Part shown: positions 1 through 6,559 of the stretch, piece by piece
How the letters are laid out: every line of letters begins with the position of its first letter
Position numbering within the stretch: the first letter of the stretch is position 1
DNA from: an uncultured Prevotella sp.
Lineage (GTDB): Bacteria > Bacteroidota > Bacteroidia > Bacteroidales > Bacteroidaceae
Reading direction: 5' to 3'
Assembly: GCA_945614335.1 (NCBI GenBank)
Contig: CALZAP010000038.1
Coordinates: forward strand, 1 to 8,958
DNA: 8,958 nt
The notes under the pieces: model-generated
Databases searched by the model: none
What the model was told of the DNA's origin: nothing
The model's input: the letters and a program-made list of their open reading frames with translations, nothing else
Position numbers and translations under genes: made by a program

Positions 1-166
1 TAACACCGTTGTCAAGCCTTACGGCGGCACCCACGTGGAAGTGGGAGTAGGGGGCATAGGAAGCCTCGGTCTGACTGATGGCTCTTTCCACGAGTAGTCT
101 GTCCTCGGCAGACAATTCGTCGAAGTCAGCCACATGAAATGTTGTTGAAATAGTCTTTACTTCCAT
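1..166 (-). CDS. cdd: Cytidine deaminase, N-terminal part (cut by window edge)
   Basis: Reading the minus strand from an ATG at 166-164 gives 55 codons before the left window edge. Residues 36-48 (SYAPYSHFHVGAA), followed by a short stretch ending LDNGV, match the N-terminal substrate-binding region of homotetrameric cytidine deaminases, which deaminate cytidine and deoxycytidine to uridine and deoxyuridine in pyrimidine salvage. The catalytic HAE/CAE and PCxxC zinc motifs would lie beyond the edge, so activity cannot be judged. About 35 residues precede the conserved SYAPYS segment, a longer N-terminus than in compact Cdd proteins; I believe this is usual in Bacteroidetes homologues. The gene diverges from the peptidoglycan hydrolase at 268 and has a TAATTTTG element about 20 bases upstream of its ATG. 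The family call is firm; the full length is unknown. Confidence 0.88.
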   Translation of the reverse strand, partial: MEVKTISTTFHVADFDELSAEDRLLVERAISQTEASYAPYSHFHVGAAVRLDNGV

Positions 167-185
167 AATAAAACTAATTTTCTTG

Positions 186-193
186 CAAAATTA
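186..193 (-). promoter_or_regulatory. Putative -7 promoter element for cdd
   Basis: On the minus strand, positions 193-186 read TAATTTTG, an exact match to the Bacteroidetes -7 consensus TAnnTTTG, followed by CA as is common. A start of transcription a few bases downstream would leave a leader of about 15 bases before the cdd ATG at 166. No good TTTG -33 box is found 19-21 bases upstream, so the call rests on the -7 element and its position. Confidence 0.5.
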
Positions 194-226
194 ATAAAAA
201 TCTTCTTTATCCTCGCATTTTTTGTA

Positions 227-234
227 TAATTTTG
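227..234 (+). promoter_or_regulatory. Putative -7 promoter element for the GH73 hydrolase gene
   Basis: Positions 227-234 read TAATTTTG, an exact TAnnTTTG match followed by CA. Transcription would start near 239-241, giving a leader of about 28 bases before the ATG at 268. The -33 position (about 202-207) is T-rich but lacks TTTG. The element is the mirror partner of the one at 186-193. Confidence 0.5.
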
Positions 235-267
235 CACAAGAAAATCAGTTTATCGCAGGTTTATTGA

Positions 268-1179
268 ATGAAAAAAACATTTTTTGTCGTTGCGTTACTA
301 TTAAACGCAATGATGGCCACGGCCCAGATGAAGTGGAACTCCACTTACCAACAATATATTGACCAATATAAAGATGTGGCAATAGAGCAGATGAAAAAAC
401 ACCGTATACCGGCCAGCATCACTCTCGCCCAGGGACTCGTTGAGTCGGGAGCGGGCAGGAGCGAGCTTGTACGAAAGGGCAACAACCACTTTGGCATAAA
501 GTGTCATGGGTGGAAGGGACGTACGGTTCATCATGACGACGACGCCCGTAACGAGTGTTTCCGGGCATACGACAACGCATACGAGAGTTATGAGGACCAC
601 TCACGCTTCCTGGTTTCAGGAAAGCGTTACCAAGGCTTGTTCAGTCTGAAAACCACCGACTACAAGGGATGGGCACACGGACTGAAGGCTGCGGGATATG
701 CTACCAATCCTAACTATGCCACAAAGCTCATCCAGATAATTGAGTTGTACAAACTCTATGAATACGACCATGCCAAACACTACGACCGCTTCTTGGCTTC
801 AGCCACAAAGGACCGCGTGGGTCCTGGCGGAATGATCCACCCAATATATAAGTTCAACAACAACTACTACCTGAAGGCTCGCCGCGGCGACACTTTCATG
901 TCGATAGCCAAGGAAGTGGGCATCAGCGAGCGGAAGCTGGCTTCGTATAACGAACTGCCTGTTTCGGCAAGTCTGTCGGAAGGCGACATCATTTATCTAA
1001 AGAAGAAGGCGAAGAAAGCACCGAAGAGCTATGTCGACCGTTTGCACTATGTGCGTGCCGGAGAGTCGATGTACTCCATATCACAGCTCTACGGTATCCG
1101 CATGAAAAATCTCTATAAGATGAACAACATGACGCCTTACGACAATATAGTGATAGGGCAGGGATTGAGACTGAGATAG
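268..1179 (+). CDS. Secreted GH73-type N-acetylglucosaminidase with two LysM repeats
   Basis: This 303-residue protein is predicted to be exported and to cut the glycan strands of peptidoglycan in the periplasm or at the cell surface. Residues 1-19 form a signal peptide (Lys-Lys, hydrophobic core, ATA before Gln20). Residues about 25-170 match the glucosaminidase domain (FlgJ C-terminus/GH73 type): ITLAQGLVESGAG contains the likely catalytic Glu59, followed by KGNNHFGIKCH (70-80), DDARNECFRAY (91-101), SYEDHSRFL (107-115), and GYATNPNYATKLI (143-155). Two LysM carbohydrate-binding repeats follow, at about 200-247 (ARRGDTFMSIAKEVGI) and 259-303 (VRAGESMYSISQLYGI), and the protein ends at the second one. 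The domain order is complete. The ATG at 268 is chosen because the signal peptide starts there and the promoter lies 30-40 bases upstream. Its stop codon abuts the stop codon of the convergent ABC gene. The role is likely cell-wall turnover or daughter-cell separation, which is inference. Confidence 0.9.
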   Translation: MKKTFFVVALLLNAMMATAQMKWNSTYQQYIDQYKDVAIEQMKKHRIPASITLAQGLVESGAGRSELVRKGNNHFGIKCHGWKGRTVHHDDDARNECFRAYDNAYESYEDHSRFLVSGKRYQGLFSLKTTDYKGWAHGLKAAGYATNPNYATKLIQIIELYKLYEYDHAKHYDRFLASATKDRVGPGGMIHPIYKFNNNYYLKARRGDTFMSIAKEVGISERKLASYNELPVSASLSEGDIIYLKKKAKKAPKSYVDRLHYVRAGESMYSISQLYGIRMKNLYKMNNMTPYDNIVIGQGLRLR

Positions 1180-2661
1180 TCAGACATGTCTTTTCAGCGT
1201 CAGCTGATGGTCGATGCAGGAGGGAAGTTCCTCCTGATAGTGCGACACCATGACGAGAGTCTTGTGGCGGCGTAGACAGAAGGCGTTGATCACGTCTTTC
1301 ACCAAGCGTCGGTTGCGGTTGTCGAGACCATGAAGCGGTTCATCGAGAATGAGCAGCTGCGGGTCTTTCACGAAAGCTCTGGCGAGCAGAACGAGACGCT
1401 GCTCGCCGCTTGAGAGTTTCAGGAACGACGTGTCTTCCTTTCCTTTCAGTCCAAACACTTCCATCCACCACCGGCAGACGTCGTATTCCGATTTTTCCGG
1501 TTTTACATACAGTCCCATGGAGTCTTTCAGGCCGCTTGCCACAATGCGGATGGCAGGGAGGTTGCGGTTGTAGGCCCTGTGCATTTCGGGAGAGACATAG
1601 CCTATATGTTTCTTTATGTCCCAGATGCTTTCGCCGGAGCCTCTTGCATGGCCGAAGAGAGCGATGTCGCAGGCGTAGCTTTGTGGGTTGTCGGCACAAA
1701 CGAGCGACAGAAGAGTTGACTTTCCAGCACCATTTTGTCCTCCGAGTGCCCATCTTTCTCCGTTTCTCACAGTCCAGTCGAGAGTGTCGAGAATCACACG
1801 TTCGCCATATCTTATGCACACCTTTTCCATTTTTATCACTTCGTCTGAAGAGTATTCGTTGCTACGGTAAGGCATGTTGACAATAGCCTCTTTCATTTCT
1901 TCGGAAAGTACTTTTTCCGGGTCGGCAGGTCTTTGTTCTACATATTCCTTTCTTGTCATTTTCTTGCCGACAGTCATGTCTTTCACCTCCACCACGTGGG
2001 TAATGAAGTCAGGAATGTCGTCGGTTTTCGACAATACGAGAATAATCTGTAGCGACCTTTCGCGTGAAAGGGTGGTGAGCAGGGTCTTGAGTTGGTCGCG
2101 TGTGCCTGCGTCGAGTCCGATGAAGGGATTGTCCATTACGAGCACTCTCGGGTCGGCAAGCAAAGTCTTGGTAAGCTGAAACTTACGCAGCTCGCCGCTC
2201 GAAAGCAGTATGATGTATTTGTCGAGTAGGTGACTGATATGGAAGAGGTCGTAGAGGTGGGACTGCAGTTGTCGGCGTTCAGCGTTGTCTTCACCCGCCA
2301 TGAGGAAAGCCTTTTCCAGCAGGTCGTTGACGATAGGCGTTTCCTTGTCTATCTCCTGTTGGTTCCACCGTTGTTGCAGATAGTATTGTCCGTCGCTGTC
2401 TCCGTAAGAGTCACGGAAAGCTATGTATTTGATGTTTTCCGATGCCAGTTCGTGTGTGCTTGGCCTGAAGTCGTACTTCGGCTCGTTCATCAGCAGTGGG
2501 TGTCGTCCTGTGATGATGTCGACGAGCATTGATTTTCCGCTTGCGTTTCCTCCTACTATTGCAATATGTTCTCCTTCGTCGAGTGTGAAATTCACAGGTT
2601 GTGCGAGTCGCCATTCCGGCATACGGGTCACCCCGTTTTCTATTTCAATAATTCTTTGCAT
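1180..2661 (-). CDS. ModF/PhrA-like protein with two ABC ATPase domains
   Basis: This 493-residue cytoplasmic protein has two ABC ATPase domains and no membrane segment, the layout and length of E. coli ModF (PhrA), whose exact role is poorly defined. Domain 1: Walker A GGNASGKS (37-44), signature LSSGE (153-157), Walker B VLVMDNPF (173-180), D-loop GLD. Domain 2: Walker A GGQNGAGKS (308-316), signature LSSGEQR (416-422), Walker B LLILDEP (436-442), H-loop His474 (VSHYQEE). Domain 1 has Asn178 where the catalytic Glu belongs, and its H-loop position appears to be Ser211 (LSKTDD), so it probably binds but hydrolyses ATP poorly; domain 2 is intact. The roughly 55-residue linker is too short, and the ends too plain, for an ABC-F ribosome factor. 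No molybdate transport genes are adjacent, so a role in molybdenum uptake is not supported. It lies 59 bases after ruvC on the same strand and is probably the last gene of that operon. Confidence 0.85.
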   Translation of the reverse strand: MQRIIEIENGVTRMPEWRLAQPVNFTLDEGEHIAIVGGNASGKSMLVDIITGRHPLLMNEPKYDFRPSTHELASENIKYIAFRDSYGDSDGQYYLQQRWNQQEIDKETPIVNDLLEKAFLMAGEDNAERRQLQSHLYDLFHISHLLDKYIILLSSGELRKFQLTKTLLADPRVLVMDNPFIGLDAGTRDQLKTLLTTLSRERSLQIILVLSKTDDIPDFITHVVEVKDMTVGKKMTRKEYVEQRPADPEKVLSEEMKEAIVNMPYRSNEYSSDEVIKMEKVCIRYGERVILDTLDWTVRNGERWALGGQNGAGKSTLLSLVCADNPQSYACDIALFGHARGSGESIWDIKKHIGYVSPEMHRAYNRNLPAIRIVASGLKDSMGLYVKPEKSEYDVCRWWMEVFGLKGKEDTSFLKLSSGEQRLVLLARAFVKDPQLLILDEPLHGLDNRNRRLVKDVINAFCLRRHKTLVMVSHYQEELPSCIDHQLTLKRHV

Positions 2662-2680
2662 AGTGTTTTTGTATTATTAT

Positions 2681-2716
2681 TCAAGTTTGGCATGTATAAT
2701 TACATATCAAAGTTGA
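2681..2716. repeat. Imperfect 16-base inverted repeat between ruvC and the ABC gene
   Basis: Left arm 2681-2696 and right arm 2701-2716 surround a 4-base loop (TAAT). Thirteen of 16 positions are complementary. In the minus-strand transcript the stem is 4 pairs, a C-C mismatch, 4 pairs, an A-C mismatch, a U-G wobble, then 5 pairs to the loop. It starts four bases after the ruvC stop codon and fills most of the 59-base gap. The minus-strand sequence after it is A-rich rather than U-rich, so it is not a classic intrinsic terminator. It may be an RNA stability or processing hairpin, or an operator; the structure is seen, the role is inferred. Confidence 0.6.
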
Positions 2717-2720
2717 GTCA

Positions 2721-3281
2721 TTAATTTCCCGTTACTCTTTCTTTGTTTTTATTCACGAAATCCTTCCATCCCCGGTATTGCTTTGCATTTGTTTCCGGCC
2801 TGCTCATTTGCAGGTAGTGGCAGTATGCGGCTCCGAGAGCGTCTGTGGCATCCATAAACCGTCCCATTTCTTTCTCGTCGAGTTTGAGAAGGCGTTGCAA
2901 CATTCCTGCCACTTGCTCCTTCGAAGCCTGTCCCTGTCCGGTTATGGCCATCTTGATTTTCAGTGGTGCATATTCGTGTATAGGCACTCCGTGGTGTACG
3001 GCGGCAGCAATGGCAGTTCCCTGAGCCCTTCCGAGTTTCAGCATCGACTGTACGTTTTTTCCGAAGAAAGGAGCCTCAATGGCCATTTCATCGGGAAGAT
3101 AGGCGTCGATGATGCCAGTCACCCTTTCGAAAATATGTCCAAGCTTGAGGTATGAGTCTCCAAACTTCCTGAGGTCGATGATGCCCATAGTGACCATCTC
3201 GGCCTTGTTGTCCCTTACTTTTATGACCCCATATCCCATGATGTTTGTTCCGGGGTCGATGCCCAATATGATTTTTTCCAT
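2721..3281 (-). CDS. ruvC: Holliday junction resolvase RuvC
   Basis: RuvC is the dimeric endonuclease that cuts four-way junctions made by RuvAB during recombination and replication-fork repair. The 186-residue protein is slightly longer than E. coli RuvC (173). All four acidic metal ligands of the RNase H-like fold are present: Asp9 (GIDPGT, 7-12), Glu69 (AIEAPFFGKN, 67-76), and Asp144 and Asp147 (FMDATDALGAAYCH, 142-155). The Lys121 region (GQASKEQVAGM) matches the DNA-contacting basic segment, and LKLGRAQGTA (81-90) matches the conserved helix. The C-terminal tail of about 25 residues (from about 160) is the extra length. The ATG lies only 5 bases after the stop codon of the GHL10 gene, so the two are probably translationally coupled. 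No ruvA or ruvB is nearby, as is common in Bacteroidetes. Confidence 0.96.
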   Translation of the reverse strand: MEKIILGIDPGTNIMGYGVIKVRDNKAEMVTMGIIDLRKFGDSYLKLGHIFERVTGIIDAYLPDEMAIEAPFFGKNVQSMLKLGRAQGTAIAAAVHHGVPIHEYAPLKIKMAITGQGQASKEQVAGMLQRLLKLDEKEMGRFMDATDALGAAYCHYLQMSRPETNAKQYRGWKDFVNKNKERVTGN

Positions 3282-3286
3282 TTTGT

Positions 3287-4969
3287 TTAGCGTTTTATTA
3301 TGAAGAATCCCATTCTGTGGCTTGCCCCTTTTCTGTTGAGCGACCTAACGACATAGAATCCTTCCGGAATGAATGTTACATTTACTTCCTGTGTGGAGTA
3401 GGGAAGGGTGGCCACGATATTTCCCACGGCGCTTTCTATCGCCAGGTATTCGGCGTCTGATGATGCTGCCTTTGCGGGAAGATGGAGTATGGTGCCGTTG
3501 CACGGAAGCATGCCTTCAACGTCGTGTGCCGATAGTGTGGCTGGCGCCGGTGTGCAGGCTGCCTTGCTTTCGAGGCCATAGCGGTTGATGGCTGTCACTG
3601 CATAGTGTTTGGGCTTACGGCGGTCTGTAGCCGGAATGTCGATGCTTGTCTTTGTCCAGCGTGTGGCTATGAGATTTGAAGGGTTGTCGGTATCTACGGG
3701 ATAGCTCTCCGACATATATATATTATATAGGTGGTAACCACCGTCTGCCTGCGGGTATGCCTTTGTGTCGTTCCAGCTAAGCCTGTCTATTCCGTTACCT
3801 TTTACAAGATGTAGCGCAAGTGGAGTCTGGACAGTGTTCTCACCATTAGGCGATTGTATCTCCGGAATGAGGGCAGGAAAGACATTCACTTCATTCTTTA
3901 CTACATCATAAATGCCTTTTACATTGTCTAACAGGAATTTACACCTGAAGAAAGCCTGTCCTAAACCTGCGTCGTGAAGAAAGTGAAGTTGACGTCGCAA
4001 GATATCGATGTCCCAGTCTTTCTCTTTGGGTGAAAGGAAGTAGATGCCAAGTCCCGACGCCACAGCCTTGCCATAGTCGTTTTCTTTCCAGTCCACCGCA
4101 AACGGGAAATACTGGTTTCCGCGGAAATACATCATCGGGTAGAGTTGGTCCATGAGTCCGTCGGCGAGCCATTTCTGTGCATCCTGGCATACTTTAGTGC
4201 GAGCGTTCCAACCGTAGCTTGAGAATCTGGCTAAGTCGTCGTGCTTTCCCACAGGCGAGCAGCTCATCTTCACCCAAGGCTTTCTTGCCTTCACCTCCCT
4301 CGCCACCTTTTCCACGATGCGAGTGATGTTTTTCCTGCCTTTTACGACGTCAATCCGTCCTTGCCATGTTTCAGGATACCTGATATAGTCGAGGTGAATG
4401 CCGTCGATGTCATACTTTTCAGTTATCTCGGCGCAAATGGAAGCGATGTAGTCAGCCGAAGCCGCCTTTTCCGGGTTCACGAAGCCCTCATCAGCTATTC
4501 GCTTAACAATATCGGGCCTTGACTTCCTTAGTTGTCGGCATCCGTATCCGTTCCATTTCCCGATAGGAATGCTCACCACCCAGGCGTGGAGCTCCATACC
4601 TCTACTGTGGCACTCGTCGATGGCGAATGCCAACGGGTCGTATCCTGGCGACTTACCAGGCATTCCCGACATGCATCCGTCCCATGGCTCTATGGTCGAA
4701 GGATAGATGGTTGTGGCCCTAACCCTTGTCTGAAGCAACACTGTGTTGATATTGGCGAGTTGCAGTTTGTCGAGCATGTCTCTGAGCTCGTTTTTCTGCT
4801 TTTCGATGGAATGGGCTGATTGTGCGTAAGAGTGAGGCCAGTCGAGTCCGCCGATGGTAGTAAGCCAGACTGCCCTAACCTCGTGTTTTCCGTTTGCCCA
4901 AAATGTTGTTGCCATGCACAACATTATAATAATGAGGGCATATTTTGGCAAAAAAGTGGTATGTTTCAT
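3287..4969 (-). CDS. Secreted GHL10 (DUF187) glycosyl hydrolase-like protein
   Basis: The 560-residue protein belongs to the glycosyl hydrolase-like 10 family (DUF187, YngK type), whose members have a TIM-barrel fold and are thought to act on surface polysaccharide or peptidoglycan; the substrate here is unknown. Residues 1-25 form a signal peptide with a basic start, a hydrophobic core and FWA before Asn26. The barrel spans about 29-345: EVRAVWLTTIGGLDW (30-44), NTVLLQTRVRATTIYPS (75-91), GMELHAWV (124-131), DIDGIHLDYIRYP (187-199, the strongest family motif, with His192, Asp194 and Arg197), KMSCSPVG (234-241), and MDQLYPMMYFR (273-283). A fibronectin III-like module follows at about 385-475 (RLSWN, YHLYNIYMSES, HYAVTAINRYGLES). 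Residues about 505-560 resemble a Type IX secretion tail (see findings). It is the first gene of the operon with ruvC, preceded by a near-perfect promoter. Family and export are firm; enzymatic activity is not shown. Confidence 0.88.
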   Translation of the reverse strand: MKHTTFLPKYALIIIMLCMATTFWANGKHEVRAVWLTTIGGLDWPHSYAQSAHSIEKQKNELRDMLDKLQLANINTVLLQTRVRATTIYPSTIEPWDGCMSGMPGKSPGYDPLAFAIDECHSRGMELHAWVVSIPIGKWNGYGCRQLRKSRPDIVKRIADEGFVNPEKAASADYIASICAEITEKYDIDGIHLDYIRYPETWQGRIDVVKGRKNITRIVEKVAREVKARKPWVKMSCSPVGKHDDLARFSSYGWNARTKVCQDAQKWLADGLMDQLYPMMYFRGNQYFPFAVDWKENDYGKAVASGLGIYFLSPKEKDWDIDILRRQLHFLHDAGLGQAFFRCKFLLDNVKGIYDVVKNEVNVFPALIPEIQSPNGENTVQTPLALHLVKGNGIDRLSWNDTKAYPQADGGYHLYNIYMSESYPVDTDNPSNLIATRWTKTSIDIPATDRRKPKHYAVTAINRYGLESKAACTPAPATLSAHDVEGMLPCNGTILHLPAKAASSDAEYLAIESAVGNIVATLPYSTQEVNVTFIPEGFYVVRSLNRKGASHRMGFFIIKR

Positions 4970-4991
4970 TCTTTTTTTATAAATTTGGCTG

Positions 4992-5022
4992 CAAAGTTAT
5001 GAGTTTTTTTTCATATTTCAAA
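4992..5022 (-). promoter_or_regulatory. Bacteroidetes-type promoter for the GHL10-ruvC-ABC operon
   Basis: On the minus strand TTTG (5022-5019) is followed by a 19-base spacer and TAACTTTG (4999-4992), a full match to the TTTG-N19-TAnnTTTG consensus. Transcription should begin near 4985-4988, leaving a leader of under 20 bases before the ATG at 4969. The spacer contains a run of eight T (5004-5011 on the plus strand). It overlaps the plus-strand cstA promoter. Confidence 0.75.
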
Positions 5023-5039
5023 TTAAATTGCTACTTTTG
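5009..5039 (+). promoter_or_regulatory. Bacteroidetes-type promoter for the cstA pair
   Basis: TTTC (5009-5012, one mismatch to TTTG), a 19-base spacer and TACTTTTG (5032-5039, exact TAnnTTTG) followed by CACC form a good promoter match. The start would be near 5043-5046, giving a leader of about 27 bases to the ATG at 5072. Its -33 box lies inside the spacer of the opposing promoter. Confidence 0.65.
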
Positions 5040-5071
5040 CACCAAAGAATTTATAAAAACTTGAGAAAAAT

Positions 5072-6541
5072 ATGATTTCTTTTATTGTCAGTCTTGTAGC
5101 CTTAGTGTTAGGTTACATCATTTACGGTAAGGCGGTCGAGAGAGTCTTCGGTCCCGACGACCGTCCAACGCCAGCAGTTTTGAAAGCCGACGGTATCGAC
5201 TTCATAACTCTTCCGAAATGGAAGATTTTCATGATCCAGTTCCTAAACATCGCAGGCACTGGACCCATTTTCGGTGCCATCATGGGTGCCAAGTTCGGAC
5301 CTTCGAGTTATCTGTGGATTGTCTTTGGCTGCATTTTCGCCGGAGCAGTTCACGATTATCTCAGCGGCATGGTGTCCATGCGCAATGGCGGCATAGGCTT
5401 GCCGGAGGTCATCGGCAAGTATCTTGGGTCGAAGGTTCGCGCCGCCATGCTTGTACTCACGGTGTTTCTCCTGATGATAGTGGGAGCGGTGTTTGTTTAT
5501 AGTCCTGCCGCCATCCTAAGCAATATCACCGGTTCTGTGACCTTTTGGATAGTGGTCATCTTCGTGTATTATCTTATAGCCACCCTCCTTCCCATTAAGA
5601 ACATCATTGGGCGCATATATCCACTGTTTGCAGCCTCATTGTTGTTTATGGCAGTAGCCATGTTAGCTTTACTATTGGTGAAATGGCCTACCATACCTGA
5701 GGTGTGGGATGGATTGGGCAACAAGGCCATGGAGGTAAGCCCCGACTGGAAGGACAACATCTTTCCATGCCTTTTCATTGTGATCTCATGTGGAGCGATA
5801 AGTGGTTTCCATGCCACCCAGAGCCCTCTGATGGGCCGTTGCATGTCTTCGGAGCGTCTCGGACGACCGGTGTTCTATGGCGCAATGATCACCGAGGGCA
5901 TCGTTGCCCTTATCTGGGCTACCATAGGTTCCTATTTCTTCTATGCAACACCTCAGCCAGGCTATGAGATACTGTCAGCCACAGGCAACAGCGGTTTTGC
6001 CACTTCGGCTCCGCAGGTGGTGAACATAGTGTGCAAGGACTGGCTTGGCATTGCTGGAGGCATACTCGCCTTGTTGGGAATAGTGGCCGCACCAATAACC
6101 ACCGGCGACACCTCTCTTCGTTCTGCACGTCTGATAATTGCCGATTTCATCAGGATAGAACAGCGCACACTGAAGCGTCGACTCCTCATCACCATACCAT
6201 TGTTTCTCTGCACCTTCTCCCTGCTGATGTGGCAGGTGGCAAATCCCGATGGATTCGGTGTGCTTTGGCAGTATTTGGGCTGGTTTAACCAGTGTCTTAC
6301 TGCCATTACGCTTTGGGCTCTCACTGTCTATCTTGTGAAGGAGCATAAGCAATACCTTATTACATATGTCCCGGCGGTGTTTATGACATTTGTGTGTCTG
6401 ACCTATCTGTTTGTGTCGCGCCAGTTGCTGTCTCTTCAGCCAGAGGTGGGCTATCCTCTCGGTTTTGCCGTTTCCATCGCCACTTGGGGTGTCTTTCTTG
6501 TGTGGTACGCACGATTTAAGAAAGAGGAGGTAAAGAAATAA
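5072..6541 (+). CDS. cstA: CstA-family transporter, first copy (carbon starvation protein A)
   Basis: This 489-residue inner-membrane protein belongs to the CstA family, whose studied members import peptides or pyruvate (E. coli CstA and BtsT). I count about 12-13 hydrophobic segments from residue 3 to about 480. Family motifs: YGKAVERVFGPDD (18-30), NIAGTGPIFGAIMGAKFGPS (59-78), GCIFAGAVHDYLSGMVSMRNGG (86-107), YSPAAIL (143-149), IGRIYPLF (179-186), CGAISGFHATQSPLMGRCM (240-258), GAMITEGIVALIWA (270-283) and APITTGDTSLRSARLIIADF (340-359). It is the short form; the E. coli proteins are about 700 residues, so the extra C-terminal region is absent, as in many Bacteroidetes and Gram-positive homologues. 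The ATG is preceded by A-rich sequence without a Shine-Dalgarno. It is followed after 18 bases by a close paralogue and has its own promoter at 5009-5039. Substrate cannot be told from sequence. Confidence 0.93.
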   Translation: MISFIVSLVALVLGYIIYGKAVERVFGPDDRPTPAVLKADGIDFITLPKWKIFMIQFLNIAGTGPIFGAIMGAKFGPSSYLWIVFGCIFAGAVHDYLSGMVSMRNGGIGLPEVIGKYLGSKVRAAMLVLTVFLLMIVGAVFVYSPAAILSNITGSVTFWIVVIFVYYLIATLLPIKNIIGRIYPLFAASLLFMAVAMLALLLVKWPTIPEVWDGLGNKAMEVSPDWKDNIFPCLFIVISCGAISGFHATQSPLMGRCMSSERLGRPVFYGAMITEGIVALIWATIGSYFFYATPQPGYEILSATGNSGFATSAPQVVNIVCKDWLGIAGGILALLGIVAAPITTGDTSLRSARLIIADFIRIEQRTLKRRLLITIPLFLCTFSLLMWQVANPDGFGVLWQYLGWFNQCLTAITLWALTVYLVKEHKQYLITYVPAVFMTFVCLTYLFVSRQLLSLQPEVGYPLGFAVSIATWGVFLVWYARFKKEEVKK

Positions 6542-6559
6542 TTATTTAATAAAAATATT

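Larger units (their letters stand above)
177..245. repeat. Inverted repeat carrying two divergent -7 elements
   Basis: Positions 177-193 are the reverse complement of 227-245 except for two extra bases (CA) in the right arm, so 17 bases pair across a 33-base centre. Each arm contains a TAATTTTG promoter element followed by GCA and AAGAAAA. Part of the symmetry follows from both arms being promoters, but the match continues past the consensus into the leader. The centre, 194-226, is AT-rich and must hold the -33 regions of both promoters. It could also be a binding site for a dimeric regulator; no regulator gene is nearby. Confidence 0.6.

Noticed and set aside
271..277. A7 run at codons 2-3 of the GH73 gene as a phase-variation tract
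   Set aside because: Lys-Lys at the start of a signal peptide commonly gives such a run, and seven bases is short for contingency switching.
1410..1880. A 156-codon plus-strand open frame opposite the ABC gene
   Set aside because: The protein is Arg, Ser and Cys rich with no recognisable motif, and the opposite strand encodes Walker and signature motifs over the same bases.
1180..2661. ABC-F translation factor as an alternative for the double-ATPase protein
   Set aside because: The linker between domains is about 55 residues and lacks the charged helical P-site tRNA motif, and the first-domain motifs fit ModF better.
4889..4969. Possible lipoprotein signal in the GHL10 protein (Cys18)
   Set aside because: The residues before the Cys are I-M-L, which do not fit a lipobox (small residue at -1), and a better type I cleavage site follows at Ala25.
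6536..6547. Perfect 12-base palindrome AAATAATTATTT across the stop codon of the first cstA gene
   Set aside because: It is all A and T in a very AT-rich junction, has no loop and no U-run beyond it, and is too likely by chance to call a terminator or operator.
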